Source: Brachionus manjavacas | Taxonomy: Eukaryota; Rotifera; Eurotatoria; Ploima; Brachionidae | Length of the DNA: 64,000 bases | NCBI GenBank assembly: GCA_019054805.1 | Contig: JAHQIY010000023.1 | Location: forward strand, 372,001 to 436,000 | Direction: 5' to 3' | In this document: positions 34,006 through 47,200 of the stretch, in pieces | Layout: every line of letters begins with the position of its first letter | Numbering within the stretch: the stretch's first letter is position 1 | Translations under genes and position numbers: made by a program | Notes under the pieces: model-generated | What the model was told of the DNA's origin: nothing | Databases searched by the model: none | Seen by the model: the letters and a program-made list of their open reading frames with translations, nothing else

Positions 34006-36795
34006 ATATTTTAATACATTTTAAATTATTTATTTGTCAAAAAAAAATAAAATTTTAAATACAACCACTCTTTGCTTATATTCTCTAAAATTATTCTACA
34101 ATTTGAAATCCTGCTTTTTTAACAGTTAATATAGATCTAAATGAGATGGTTAGCTATTGAAATTATTTTGAAAGCAAACAATGAATCAAATGTTCAATCT
34201 AAATTAAAAAAAAGCAAGTTTCCATAAATAAAAACAAGTTTTTTACAATAATTTTAATGTCTTTTCTCATAAAAATCAAATTATTGATAAGAATCGTTTC
34301 GAAGTCATTCATGTGTCCGAATTTGATCATTGATTAGTATTTTAATGGTCTGATTTAAACTTTTTGTCCAAAGTAAAATATAAACAATTTAACTAAAAAA
34401 TAAAAAAATAGAGAATTTAGTGAACTGAGTCATTTTTTTACTTTTCACAAATGTATCTATGAAAAAATTATTTTTTTAACAATGGTTGTACTGGAGAAAA
34501 AATCTTGGCCATGTTAAAAGATCTTTATATGAGATTGGGCTGCTCTCAGTGAATCGAGCAGCTTTCGGACTTTATTTTGTTAAATTCTTAATAAAAACGA
34601 ATGACTCGTGATCAAGCCTGAACCGGTCAGTCAACATTTTAGGCAGTTAGAGAGGTTTAAGTTTTGCTTCCAAAAAAATTTAGTAGACATTAAAAACTGA
34701 TCTTTTTATTTGAATTATTCAAATTAATTTATTAATTAATAGTAGTTAATTAATTTAAAAAAGAGCGAATTTAATTTTAATTGATTTTTTGACAAATTAA
34801 AAAGCGCACAATATTGAGGCTAAATCTAATGCTCTAAGAAAAAATCCAATATTTTCTTTCCACCTTTTAAATAGTCAATTGCTTACCCAATATATTTTAG
34901 AAACAATTCAGGAAAGATGCAAAAACTTCCCTACTCCGAATGGTACCTTTCAAACTTCTATCAAATAGTCCATATTTCATCAACCATTAAATGATTAGAT
35001 TAGAATTTGTTAATATTAAGGTTTTGTGAAATTCAGTACAAAAGAACAAAACAAAGTGTAAAAAAATTAAATAAGTTTTTTTTCAAAAATTTAAAATAAA
35101 AAAAAACTGCAACATTCAAAGATGCATCAACTGTAAAAGTCTGCTAATGATGTGCAAAATTGCTGCAAAATTCGCTACGCTCGATTAAATTGAAGTTTAA
35201 TTTCTAAACTTTATCTTGCAAATCTATCAGACTTTTATACTTGATGCAACTTTGAATGTTGCACTATGTTGTATTTACATAACTAAGTTTTAACCTTTAG
35301 AAAAAAAGTTATTTAATTATTAAATTTATTTAAGTTATTAAATTTTTTTACATTTTTTTCTGTTCCTTTTTTTATTTTGTACTGAATTTCATTTGAGTTG
35401 AAAAGAAAAAGAATTTGAAAAAAATATAAGCAGTTAGCAACTGAGTTGAAAATTTTTTTTATAAATTTTGAAATCAATATAAAGACTTGGTTTATAAGGA
35501 GTGAAAAAATCCACTCTCAGGCAGACAATTTTGGAAGAATAAATAAATTTATTTATTTATTATTATTATTCTCTTCCATTGGTTTTCAGGCTGGTGAATG
35601 AAAAAAATCCTAATTTTCTTTAATGCCAGTTATTGAAAAAAGTTATTAAAAGTTAAATAAAAAAATTTAATTACTGAATTTTTTAATTGTTAAATCAGTA
35701 ATTGAATTTTTCACTAATAATTGAACTCATGAAATTTTTCCATTTCCAGATAATAAATAGATTATTTGACTAATCTCTTGCGATTCTCATCGAGTCAAAC
35801 TGATGGTAAAGACTAACATCAATAGATGAAAAGCTTTTTACAAATCAAAACAAAACAATTAACAATATTTTTAAGGTTTCTCTATGTATATATACGGAGC
35901 TCGTAAAGCAACTTATGTTAATATGCAGTAATAGAACTTTGTTTCTAAAATTTTTGAAATAAATCATTTATTACAAAAATCTTTTATTTATTGAAATATG
36001 AATTTTTTTTAGAGAAAAACCAAATAATTTTTTTATTCAAAGAGGTCTAGGGAGCGAAAATTTAATTGTATTTGCATTATTTGATAGGATTCAAACATTT
36101 CGGTCAATTTTGAAAAAAAAATTTTAAATAAAAAAATATAAAAAATTAAATACTTTTAAAAAGAAAAAAAGGATCCTCACAAAAAAGAAAGTTCCAATAC
36201 TCAATTTTTTTTTTATATAAAAAATTAATTACTAATTAACGGTTCAGTCTTCAAGTGAATTTTTTTTAAAAAAATATGTTTTTTCTTTGAATTAAAAAGA
36301 GATCTTTATGAAAAAAAATAAAAATCAGAGTCAAAAAAACATAAAATAAAATAATAATAATATAATAATAATAATAAGCTACAGCAGGAGACCTGTGGAG
36401 CGAGACTAGATCTAGTTTCACTATGGTAGCTATCTTTCTGCAAAAAAAAAAAAAAAAAATTTCATTAAATTTGCAATTCAGTCAAGTTCATTCATATACT
36501 AAACATTCATATAGATTATTTATATTTATATTTTTTCAAGAAGTTTTTTTGCAAGCGGTATCTTTTTTTATATATTTTGGGTTTATTTTTACAATCAATT
36601 TAAAAAAATACAAAATGAGACAGGTTTAATATGAATTGATAAATTCGTAGAAAAGAAAATGGAACAAAAGTAATTTTTTTTGGGCTAAAAAAAGTTGTGT
36701 GAGATCAAAAAACATTTATGAATATTACTTCTTGGTCGTTTCAAGGCGTATATAGTTCATTTAATTCAACATTGAATCTTCATAATCAATTTTAG
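34006..36795. other. Intergenic A/T-rich DNA with a foldback
   Basis: No gene supported. It holds the foldback at 35027-35391 and a trinucleotide AAT-type repeat at ~36350-36378. The open frame at 36423-36629 is low complexity. Confidence 0.5.
35027..35391. repeat. Foldback element, ~365 bp
   Basis: TGAAATTCAGTAC at the left end is inverted at the right end (35379-35391). An inner pair, GCAACATTCAAAGATGCATC with AAAAGTCTG at 35110-35145, is inverted at 35235-35273. Between the arms the match is broken by A/T-rich indels, so it is old. No clear target duplication. Confidence 0.65.
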
Positions 36796-37765
36796 TAGTA
36801 GTAGTAGTTTTAACTGTAGCTGGCTAGCCAGTGAGTGTGCTGATAAGGCACACTAAGACAGCTGATGTGATTGATTGCTGCTCATCCAGCAATCAATGCC
36901 TGCTTTAAAGCTGTTAACATTGCGGGGCTTCAACTAATTGATTTGGCAGTGAGTTCCAAAAGTTAGCGGTTCTGTTTAAAAAAAAATTTATCTCTATGCT
37001 GGAGCCTCGAAATTTCTTTGTGATTTTTAAAGCAGTGACCTCTTCCTTGGATTTTGGTGACATTAAAATTGTTGCTTTTTTCAAACAATTCTAATCAAAG
37101 CATGAACTTGTATAAATGAATTAAATAACCTCTTCCATCAGATTTGGAATGTTCAAAGCCCTCAATCTGCTTTCATACGGTTTGTTTTTAATTGAAGAAA
37201 CAAATTTCGTAGCTCTGCGTTGAATCCTCTCAAGATTCTCACAGTCCGAATTAAGAATTGGAGACCACACAGGCACAGCAAATTCCAAAAAGGACGAACA
37301 AAAGTTAAATAACGTAATTATCCGAATTTAGTGACATGTTATTAAATTTTTTAGTGACACGTCAGTATGGAATCATTTACATGTTATTACAGAGTGTCAC
37401 TAAAAAAGAGTACTCTATTTTAAAGACATGTCACTCAATTCGGATGATTACGTTACAATGATCTAAATTACCTACAATCAAAACGAGCGAATGATTTCCT
37501 GATGCGACCCATCATTTAATTTGCATTTTTTGTAGCCTCTATCACTTGATTTTTCCATTTAAGATTTGTATTGAAGATAACTCTAAGATCTCTTTCGGTT
37601 TCTGACGTTGATAACTGTTACCATTAATAAAATAAGTGAATTTTTTGTTTTTATGACCGTAATGCATAACCACACATTTTGATGTGTTGAAGAGAAGCAG
37701 CCAATCTTGAGTCCACTTGAAAATAAACTCTAAATCTGATTGTAGTTTCACTGTGCTTATTTCTG
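36796..37765 (-). mobile_element. Second CR1-like LINE 3' fragment, interrupted by a MITE
   Basis: Minus-strand translation at 37751-37560 gives LQSDLEFIFKWTQDWLLLFN and KCVVMHYGHKNKK, and further on ERIQRRATKF-type and SLPNQLVEAP-type segments with stops and frame changes. These are the same landmarks as in the fragment at 29.9-30.7 kb. The 3' end is again an ACT repeat (TAGTAGTAGTAGT on the plus strand at 36796-36808). It is decayed and 5'-truncated, and split by the 146-bp element at 37310-37455. Confidence 0.75.
37310..37455. mobile_element. 146-bp MITE inserted in the LINE fragment
   Basis: The ends TAACGTAATTATCCGAATTT and the inverted TAACGTAATCATCCGAATTG form inverted repeats of about 30 bp reaching AGTGACATGT. 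Flanking TA fits Tc1/mariner-type target use. It interrupts the reverse-transcriptase reading, which resumes on both sides. Confidence 0.75.
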
Positions 37766-38229
37766 ATACCGTTTGCGAGAATATTTTTTAAAAAAATTAA
37801 AAAAAAAAATGCTAAATTTAAAAATATTTCAAAATTCTCGTATAACCGTCGAAAAGTTATAAATTAAATTGCGACAATAGTATAATAAAATTTGGTTTTA
37901 TTTCTGATTAATGATTTTAATCTTAATCAACCCAATTAATATTTTATTTTAAGTATGCAATAAAAATGAACTTATTTATGCAGTTTTAATAATTTTAACC
38001 TAGCTTATAGTTTTCAAAAAAAAAAAAAGAGAACACAAAGAGAGAAACATAATTTATTTTGCTACAACAAAAATACTTAAGAAAATTTATTTATTTTAAA
38101 AAAAAATTATGAAGCTATTTCGTGTTGTGTATTAGCTGGAAAATATTATTCTTATTCAAATTTTTTACATTTACTTAAATTAATGTGCATTTAGGATTTA
38201 AATAAAGAGATATTTATTAATTTACCAAA

Positions 38230-40206
38230 ATGGCAGCCAAAAATCAATCGGCTTCTCAGCAAAAAATTGACCCTGAGAAGAGATTTACAAAACAAGAAAA
38301 GATCGGTCGCGGGTCCTTTGGAGAGGTTTACAAGGGAATCGACAGACAAGACAACTCAGTTGTTGCTATCAAAATAATTGATCTTGAAGAAGCTGAAGAC
38401 GAGATTGAGGATATTCAACAAGAGATTCAAGTTTTGTCTCAGTGTGATTCGCCATTTGTGACAAAATATTATGGGTCGTTCTTAAAAGGAACTAAACTGT
38501 GGATAATAATGGAATATCTGGGAGGTGGCTCCGCTCTAGATTTAATGAAACCAGGCCCATTCGAAGAAAATTACATCGCAATTATTCTGCGAGAAGTCTT
38601 AAAAGGCTTAGAGTATTTGCATAACGAAAAAAAAATTCACCGAGATGTAAAGGCTGCTAATGTTCTTTTATCTGAGCAAGGTGATGTAAAACTTGCTGAT
38701 TTTGGAGTGGCTAAACAACTAACTCAATCGGTGTGCAAAGGAAACACATTTGTCGGAACTCCGTTTTGGATGGCACCTGAAGTAATTAAACAAGACGCGT
38801 ATGATTTCAAAGCAGATATTTGGTCTCTGGGAATAACAGCCTATGAATTGGCTAAAGGTGAGCCGCCATATTCAGATCTTCATCCAATGCGTGTACTCTT
38901 GCAAATTCCGAAAAATCCACCGCCTCAATTACAAGGCAACCAATTTAGCAGACCTTTTAAAGAATTTATAGAGATGTGCTTGCAGAAAGATCCTGCGAAT
39001 CGGCCATCAGCTAAAGAGCTGCTCAGACACGCGTTTATTAGAAAAGCTAAGAGAACTGGATATCTAACAGAACTGATCGAACGACACAAAGATTGGAAAC
39101 GGAATCGAGCGCTTAGAGGCGACCAAAGCTTGAACTCAAGTTCAGATCAATCAGATCAGAGTGAGAGTGATGAGGAAAACGAAGCAAATTCAGGCAGAAA
39201 TAACTATTTAGATGACGGCAATGGTTGGATTGAGACAATAAGAATGAGCAGTAAAAAGACGCAAATAATGAATAATTCGAATGAAATAGACAAGGATGAA
39301 TCAGAGCAGAATTCAAATATGCATTTTCAATCGAAATTTGTTCCTCAAAATTTTCACGACACAGATTCGAATAAACAGGTAGCTTTGCAGACAATTATGG
39401 CTAAAGTTTTTTAATTTTGATTTTTATTGTACTAAAATTTTTTCCTATACTTTAGTTTAAAATCTTTTAGCTGATCAATCAAATTGAATATTTACAATTT
39501 CAGATTGATTTTAATAATTATTTAAAGGGAGCACTGAACGGACTAAATCATTCGAAACTTGATGATTCATTGGGCGACTCTAATTTTTTCTTTGGAGATC
39601 CAAATGTAATTAAAATTTTGTTTACATTTTTTTTTTTAATTTTTTCTATATTAATAAATATTTAACAAACAGAAAAATCATCAATTATCAAATTTGTATT
39701 CGACAACCAATTCGCCAAATCAAACCAGCCAAAAAAGTCAAATAAGAACTCATTCGAGCTTTTATCACCCACAAGCTTTCAACCAAAACATTGTTTCAAA
39801 TAAAGAAAGTGCGGCCGCGGAAGTTCCAATAAACAAAGCTAATCTAGACGAAAATTTAAATGGGTCAAATCATTTGAGTTCAAGCTCATTTCATAAGATA
39901 ATTCCGCAAATGCCAAACCTTACTTCCATGAACGCCAAAACAACTAATATTCTACAACATGATCTAAGCAAGTCTTCTAAAATTGTCTTCCAAGCTTTAA
40001 GTAACATTACGAATAAATATAAGCAATCAGAAAACATAATTGATGAGCTAAAGACTTCTTTTATCTATTTGGAAAATAGCAATTCCAACTCACTTGATTT
40101 GTTTGTGAAAAATCTGTTCGAAATTTTACAATCAAAAGGCAGAAATCAATCGGCTCTATTATCACAATATGGTATAATAAATTATTCCGGATTATCGAAC
40201 AAATGA
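38230..40206 (+). CDS. Germinal-centre kinase III (STK24/25/26-like)
   Basis: Three exons (38230-39378, 39504-39605, 39673-40206) join in phase to 594 residues. The Ste20-type kinase domain has [11 protein letters not shown] (26-36), catalytic Lys48, [19 protein letters not shown] (157-164) and activation loop [15 protein letters not shown] with the phospho-threonine. The best family match is MST3/MST4/YSK1. A long Ser/Asn-rich linker follows. The C-terminal ~70 residues ([14 protein letters not shown] to the end) are predicted helical and sit where GCK-III kinases carry the CCM3/PDCD10-binding dimerisation domain. The family acts in STRIPAK, Golgi polarity and Hippo-linked signalling. The protein is longer than human STK25 (426 residues) because of the linker. 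Confidence 0.9.
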
Positions 40207-40990
40207 ATTTTATTGTATATTCCGACTTGAAGCCAAATCAAAGTTGATGGCGAAATAAAGTCATATCTTTTTAGACTGAATGATAGCAGTATATTTTTTA
40301 AACATTTTTTGCTTCAAATTAAAATTGTATTTATTCAATCAAAATTCTAAATTCGAACGATTTAAGCCTTTTAAATGTTTTGCTATCAAATAATTAATTA
40401 GTTTAAAAAATGTATTTCATTATTGTGTAAGTTAGTTTTAAAAAAATAACTTCCAAGTTTAACATTACTTTTGAATTAATGCTAAAATCTCAATTTAATA
40501 TAAATTCTTATTAAAATATTTAATTCTTTTGATTAATTGAATAAATAAATAATTATAAATTGCCATTTTTAAAATAAAAAAAGTTAAATAACAACCTTTT
40601 TCTGAATTATTGGCTGCTTATATTTTATCAATTAAATTTATTTGATTCAAATGATCTATTTTGCGATAAAAATTAAAAATACATCAAGAATTGTATCAGA
40701 CTGAAATACGTCTAATAGAAGATAATTTTAAAATTTTAAAAGTTTAATCTTGAATTGAAAGAAAAACAAAAAATACTGAGAATAAGATCATCTTTTTCTT
40801 TTTGGAGATTTACTGTAAATTAATGTTAAAATATTTTATTGTCAAATAATTAATGTCAGTGAGTATGTCTAAAATCTTAATTAAGGAATCTATTGTAAAA
40901 AATTAAATAAGAAATTAATTTTTATTTGCTAATTAAGAAAAATAATGTTAAATCTTATTGAATAATCTAATGTTAATCTTATGTAAATCT
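40207..40990. other. A/T-rich spacer
   Basis: Downstream of the kinase gene; no gene seen. Probably contains its 3' UTR. Confidence 0.5.
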
Positions 40991-40995
40991 TATGT

Positions 40996-42390
40996 TATTT
41001 ATTTGTTTTCTGTACCGAGCTAGAGCATCTTCAGAATAAGTTAAAAATAAAATAAAAAAAATAAAATACAAATAAAATTAAAGTTAATAAAATTAGATAA
41101 AAAAAAAAATCAAAATATAGTAAATAAGCTAAAAAAATGAAAGTTGAAAAGACATAAATTGGAAAAGATTGTTACATGTGGCACATGTTTGAAAAGTTCA
41201 AGTTTCAGGAAAAAAAGAAGAGATAGTGAGGTAGCAATTACACAATGGAGTTGGGTATTCAATATATCTTGATTCGAAACCTTCTTTGTATTCTTTCATC
41301 AGTCTTTCAACCAATGGAATAGAATGACTCAGTCCTGTCCCAACATATTTCTCACTCAACTCAAAAAGACGATTCGAGACTGTTAGTAATTTTAGTTTAT
41401 TTAAAGCTTCATGTTGCACAATGTTGGAGGGAGTATCATATTTTAACTTAAGGATAGATCTTACTTCTGTATTCTGAATTGCTTGTAGTTATTTGATATT
41501 ATTTCCTGAAAATGAATTCAAGCAAGGAAAAGAATAGTCTAAAATCGATCCGACTAAAGATTTGTATAAATTTCCTAGTGTGTTTTGATTGAGACCCCAT
41601 TTTTTGTTTGACAATATCTTAATAATATTTAGCCTTTTGTTGCAGCGTTCTTTAATTTCGTCTACTAGTGTATTAAAGTTTAACTTAGAATCAAATTTAA
41701 TACCAAGAAACTTGATTTCTTTTTGGCTCACTATTCTGTTTCCATAGATTTTTAAGTTTAGATTATCACCCTCTTTTTTGTACCTAGAAAAGACTACTGA
41801 ACATGACTTTTCAACTGATATCTTCATTTTCCATTTAATAAGCCATTGTTCTAGTTCGTTGGTGTATTTATTTATCTTATTTTCTAGGTTCCCCATTTTG
41901 TTATAAATGAAGAATGTAACTAGATCATCTGCGAAAAACAGAGAGTATTCATTATTTGTTTTGTTTCTTTTTGGGATGTCATTAATATATATACTAAATA
42001 AAAGAGGACTAATTACTGAGCCTTGAGGAACACCTGCAGTTATTCTTCGCTCAGATGATTTTTCACATTTACCTTAAATGTCCTACTATCTAAAAAGGAT
42101 CTAATCCAGTTAGTCAAGTAATGAGGTGGATTCATTTTAATCAATTTAAAATGTAGACCTTCATGCCAAACCCTATCAAAGGCTTTAGAAATATCAAAAA
42201 AAAGGCTGCAAACTCTTTTTTTTCTATTAAATGATTCCACAATTTTTTGAATTAAAAAGAAAAGATTATCTGATGTTCGCCGGTGTTTCCTAAATCCAGA
42301 TTGCTCCTGGATAAGGAGTGAATTTTTTTCCAAATAATTGTATAATCTTGAAAATACTATGCGTTCCAGGAGCTTTCCTAAACAACTCTA
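40996..42390 (-). mobile_element. LINE copy C, 5'-truncated RT fragment
   Basis: Nearly identical in long stretches to copy A (16.2-19.8 kb): same RT landmarks (RVCSLFFDISKAFDRVWHEG, YSLLFADD-type, LGIKFDSKLNFN) and same 3' tail CTGTACCGAGCTAGAGC plus A-rich end at 41000-41110. Truncated at ~42390 upstream of the SGFRKHRR block. Frame breaks at about 42040 and 41490 make it inactive. At 42215-42230 it keeps the reading frame that copy A has lost, so the copy A frameshift is private to copy A. Confidence 0.88.
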
Positions 42391-43243
42391 AAAATTAATC
42401 TTTTTTATTTTGATTTGATTTTACTTCTAAATCTAGCAATCAAATACTAATTGACCGCTTCCTTTCGTATTAAAAAAAGCTTTGAATCAATACAAGTCCA
42501 AAATTTTTTTTAAATTGACATCCTTTTGATAAAAATTAATTGTTTACCCCTTGAATAATTGATAAGTAGTCTAATATTTACTTTAAAGCTACATTTAAAC
42601 TAAAATATGGTTATTTATTATTTTATTAAAAATATAGTTTGGGAAGAAACCCAGGCAGTTTGGAACGGAGCTTAGTCCTTCTTTTCAGCCTAATGAGAAG
42701 AGATAGATTTGTTAAGTTAAAAAATATGGTTGATATCAACATCCTTATTTAACTTTAATTAGAAAATTAGAAAATTTAACATTAATTTCATTTTTAAAAT
42801 TAAATTGTTTTGACATTTAAATTTTTGACAAAATATTTTTAACATCAAAATCATTTAACAACAATTTACAATGGACCCTTTTGGACAACTGGACGCTATA
42901 GATTTCTGCAAAGTTTCTTGAGTTCTCACTTGAGAAATATTAGCTTCACATTTTTAATAGATTATAGAATGAGTATTGAAATAGACTGAAAATCTTAATT
43001 ATTTTTGTACAGAATACAAAAAATAAAAACTTACAGTTTTTTTTTCTTTTATCAGTGGATTTCTCAAATGTTAACTTAATTTTTTTAACAAGTCAAAAAA
43101 AAAACATTTATCATGTTTCTCTTTAAAATTTAATTCATATATCTAAAAAAATTTAATTTTAACCCAACAAAACTATAGAAGCTTTAATTGATTATTTTTA
43201 TTTTATTTAATTTTTTAAGATAATTATTTAAAAGAATAAAAAA
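42391..43243. other. A/T-rich intergenic DNA upstream of LAMTOR1
   Basis: No gene or recognisable repeat. The end of this stretch should contain the LAMTOR1 promoter. Confidence 0.5.
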
Positions 43244-43861
43244 ATGGGATGTTGTTGTCCAAAGCAATCGAATGAAAGTGAAGAGGAGTCATCAAGTGAA
43301 AGGACGCGGCTTTTGTCCAACGATCAAAAATCACGTTTTGTTGATTCAAACATATCTCAAGGAAATTTAAATTTAAATCAACCTTTAAGTTCAGCGTACA
43401 ATAGTGGCCTAAACTTTATAGAGGGATATCAGCAAGCAGAAAACTATGACCCGAATGCCATAAATCAAAACAGGACTTTTCAAAATAATTCTAATGCCTT
43501 ATCTCAAGAAAACCAAATAATTGATAAGATACTAAGTGAAGTGATACAAGTGTCTGCATTTGATCAGAGATCAGCAATCCAAGCCTCTGATCTAATGCAA
43601 TTCACCTCAGATCAACTTGATGGTGGTCAAGATTTACATTTAAAGATGAAAGGCTTCCTAGAACCAAATCTTAGCAAACAACAATTGTCTTTACCTGACG
43701 GTGTCTCTGCTCCTTTTAGTGTTCTTTCCGCTCAGCCACCATTTCCCGAAGACATTAAATTTATCAATCAGATGGCTCAAGAGGCGTGGAATTGTGTCAA
43801 TAATTTTAGTCTCAATATCCCTGATAATGTAGCTTTTGATTTCAAACCAGTTAACATTTGA
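43244..43861 (+). CDS. LAMTOR1: Ragulator subunit LAMTOR1 (p18)
   Basis: Single exon, 205 residues. The N-terminus MGCCCPKQ provides the Gly2 myristoylation site and Cys3-5 palmitoylation sites that anchor p18 to late endosomes and lysosomes. An acidic Ser/Glu stretch and ERTRLLSND follow, as in the family. The C-terminal half (IIDKILSEVIQVSAFDQRSA, then EDIKFINQMAQEAWNCVNNF) matches the helices that wrap the LAMTOR2-5 roadblock dimers. Ragulator docks Rag GTPases and mTORC1 at the lysosome. It is longer than human (161) owing to an Asn/Gln-rich insert at ~45-90. Confidence 0.88.
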   Translation: MGCCCPKQSNESEEESSSERTRLLSNDQKSRFVDSNISQGNLNLNQPLSSAYNSGLNFIEGYQQAENYDPNAINQNRTFQNNSNALSQENQIIDKILSEVIQVSAFDQRSAIQASDLMQFTSDQLDGGQDLHLKMKGFLEPNLSKQQLSLPDGVSAPFSVLSAQPPFPEDIKFINQMAQEAWNCVNNFSLNIPDNVAFDFKPVNI

Positions 43862-44254
43862 AGCTTACTTTTTCTTCTGACTAAATAATACCGTGATTTT
43901 GATATTTTTTCATAATAGAAAAATTTTGTAGCATTTAATTTAATCATTTAAAATTTGACAAAACTTTTTTTTTCTAGAGAAACAATAAAAGGATTTGGTG
44001 AATTTTGTTTAAATGATAATAAAAATAATAACCAAACAATACTAATAGACATAATTAGTCTATTAATTAAATTTAAAGAATGAAAAAAAAAATTCTGTTT
44101 TATTAAAAAGCTTCAAATAATTAACCGAGCTTAAGCTCCTTCAGAACTGAAAAAAAAAAAAAAATAAAAAAATAAAAAATAAAAAATCAGAATAAAGTTA
44201 AATTAAATTAAATCAAACAGAACTTATTCATAACTATTATTTGTATTAAAATAG
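43862..44254. other. Spacer with LINE tail stub
   Basis: Between LAMTOR1 and CPSF1. At 44125-44200 the sequence GCTTAAGCTCCTTCAGAA followed by A-rich repeats matches the LINE 3' tail. Nothing else is visible. A TAG acceptor-like site directly abuts the CPSF1 ATG. Confidence 0.5.
44125..44200 (-). repeat. LINE 3'-tail stub
   Basis: CGAGCTTAAGCTCCTTCAGA followed by A-rich repeats resembles the tails of copies A and C in the same orientation; no coding part. Confidence 0.5.
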
Positions 44255-47200
44255 ATGCACAGTTTGTACAAAACAATTCATCCCCCCACCGGAGTCGATA
44301 ATTCTGTGTGTTGTAACTTCCGATCTTCAGTCGAAAATAATCTGATAACATCCTGTTCAAATCGCTTAAATGTATATAGATTTTATTCATGTCAAGTTGG
44401 GTCCGATTCAAATGATACAACATCCACGAAAAATAAGCTAGAGCTTGTCGAATCATTTTTTCTATATGGTACAATATCGAGCATTAAATCTTGTCGATAT
44501 GGAAACATGAACAAAGATTCGTTGATTATTGCTTTCAAAGACGCTAAGCTATCGATTGTTGAATATGACGAAAAATTGTGTGATTTGACCACACTGTCAA
44601 TTCATTTTTTCGAGGATGAAATTGATACAGAAGGAATTCACTATAACATCTATGACCCTATTTTGAAAGTTGATCCAAATATGAGATGCGCTTGCATGCT
44701 AATATATGGCTTTAAACTGGTGGTAATTCCATTTACTTCTAATCACGAAGCGACTGAAATTAATGATGAAAATTATGAGGAAAATTCCAAGAGCTTATCC
44801 AGCTACACAATCGACCTGAAAAAAGTCGACAACTGGCTCGAAATGCGAATCATCGATATTGAATTTTTACATGGATACTACGAGCCGACTTTGTTCATCT
44901 TGTGCGAATCGAACATGACTTGGGTTGGCAGATATGCCATCAAAAAGGATACTTGCAACAGTGTGGCCTTGTCGCTCAACTTAAATCAAAGAACTCATCC
45001 GATTATATGGCCGGTGGAAAAATTGCCGTCGGACTGCCTTAAAAGCTATGCGGTTCCGGATCCAATCGGAGGCGCTCTAATTTTCGCGGTCAACAGTCTA
45101 ATTTACATAAATCAAAGTGTGCCTTCATATGCAGTATCTTTAAATTCAATTGCTAGAAATACAAGTCACTATCCATTTAAAACTCATTTTGAATCCTTGA
45201 AAATAACCCTAGACTCTAGTCAAGCTTTATTTATTTCACATAACAAAATTTGTATTTCATTGAAAGGTAATTTTATTATCAAGATCTTTTGTTGATTCAT
45301 TAATTGGTAAATAGTCGATTGATCGTACTAAAAAAGTATAAGAAGTTTAGTTTGTTAAGACAAAACTTGTGCTGGGAAAAATGAAATTGATGATAAATGT
45401 CAAAAATTATTACTAAAATAGGATTCTAGTTAATTTTCTAATTTGAAAAATATTAACCACAGATTTATTTTTTTTTTCTTTAAAATATAATTTAGAAAGA
45501 ATAGTTCCTCGTGGCAGCCACAGATTTAAAAACAGAAGCAAAGCATTTCTTCTTTTTTTTAATTCTTTATTATTTATCCCGAAGGAGCATTAGCTCGATG
45601 CAGATTAACAAATAGAAAAATTTTTTTTAAAGTAAGTTTGTTTTTTTTTGTCTATTTGAAAAACAATGCAAAATATTTGTTTGAATTTGGTTTAATTATT
45701 TTATTTATTTGTAAATCTGTACCTAGCTAATGCTTCTTCAGAATAAAATAAATAAAATTTAGAATAAAGTTAAATCGGATAAAATAAAAAAAAAAGATTT
45801 AAATATTTGATAGTTCAGAAAAAAAAGAAGAAATTTTTAGGAAACAATTAAACAATGGAATTAGATATTCGATATATCTTGATTCGAAATCTTCTCTTTA
45901 TTCTTCTTCCAGTCTGACGACATAAGTAACTCAATAACTCAAACTTGCCCTGACATGTCTCTCAGTTAACTCAAAAAGTCGATTTGAGACTGCTAGTATT
46001 TTAAGTTTAATGAAATATATGGAAATAATGTTTAGTCATAAATTTAATTATTTTATTTATTAAGTAAAATTTTTGTCGAGCCAAGCTCCTTCAGATAAAA
46101 AAAAAAAAAAATTAATAAAAAGTTTCCGTTAGTTTTACATATTTTGAATACATGATCAGTTCATGTTTGTATTCTGAGTATTTAAACTAGACCAATTGAT
46201 TGTCAATCAATTAATCACCAATTTAACAACTCAATAAAACATTAAGAATTAAAAACAATTCATATCATTTTAAAAGGAGGCGAACTTTATGTCATAACTC
46301 TACTAACTGATTCCGAATCATTGAGAAGTATAAGAAGCTTTGATATTGAAAAATGTGTTAATTCTGTTATTTCAACGGGAATGACTAAGTGTTTTGATGA
46401 CTATTTGTTCGTTGGATCACGTTTGGGTAACTCGATTTTGTTGAAGTTTTCTAATTGTGAGCCAGAGATCGAACAAGACAAGCACAATTCAAATGAAACA
46501 TTAAGTGTGCCCAAAAAAGATAATGACAATAGCAAAAAGCAGTCGAACTATTTGTTTGAAATATGCGATGTACTTTTAAACATAGCGCCATGCGGCGATT
46601 CCATTATAGGCGAATCTGCAGGAGACTTAGGCGAATATTCAACTCAAGAAGATCCTTTAAATCCAATACACTTGAATCACATTGATATCGTTACCACAAG
46701 TGGTTTCACAAAAAACGGCTCTATATCTGTTTTGCAGAGGAGTATCAGGCCAGACATAATAGCCACCTTTCAAATTCCAGACATAATTGACATCTGGTCG
46801 GTGAATATCTTCGATTCAAGCTCAGAACTAAATGAATACGTTGTCAACTATCTTTTTCTTTCCAAAATAGATTCAACAGTAATTTTACAGATCGGCAACG
46901 AAATAACTGAATTAGACAAAGAAAGCTGCGATTTTGCGACCAAAGAGCCAACTTTATGTGTAGCTAACATGGAAATGAATAAATACATCATTCAGGTCAC
47001 TATAAACAATATTTATGTTTACAAAAAAGAAACCTCAATTGATATTGTTGATACTTTCAATTTGAAAAAATTAACTGACAGAGCAATAAAAAGTGTGTGC
47101 GTTTTGGACACGTTCGTTGGCATTCTAGATGAAAGCTACAAGTTGTACTTATTGAAATTTGATGCAATGATACAACAAATGGCTTTAAATATGAATGAAC

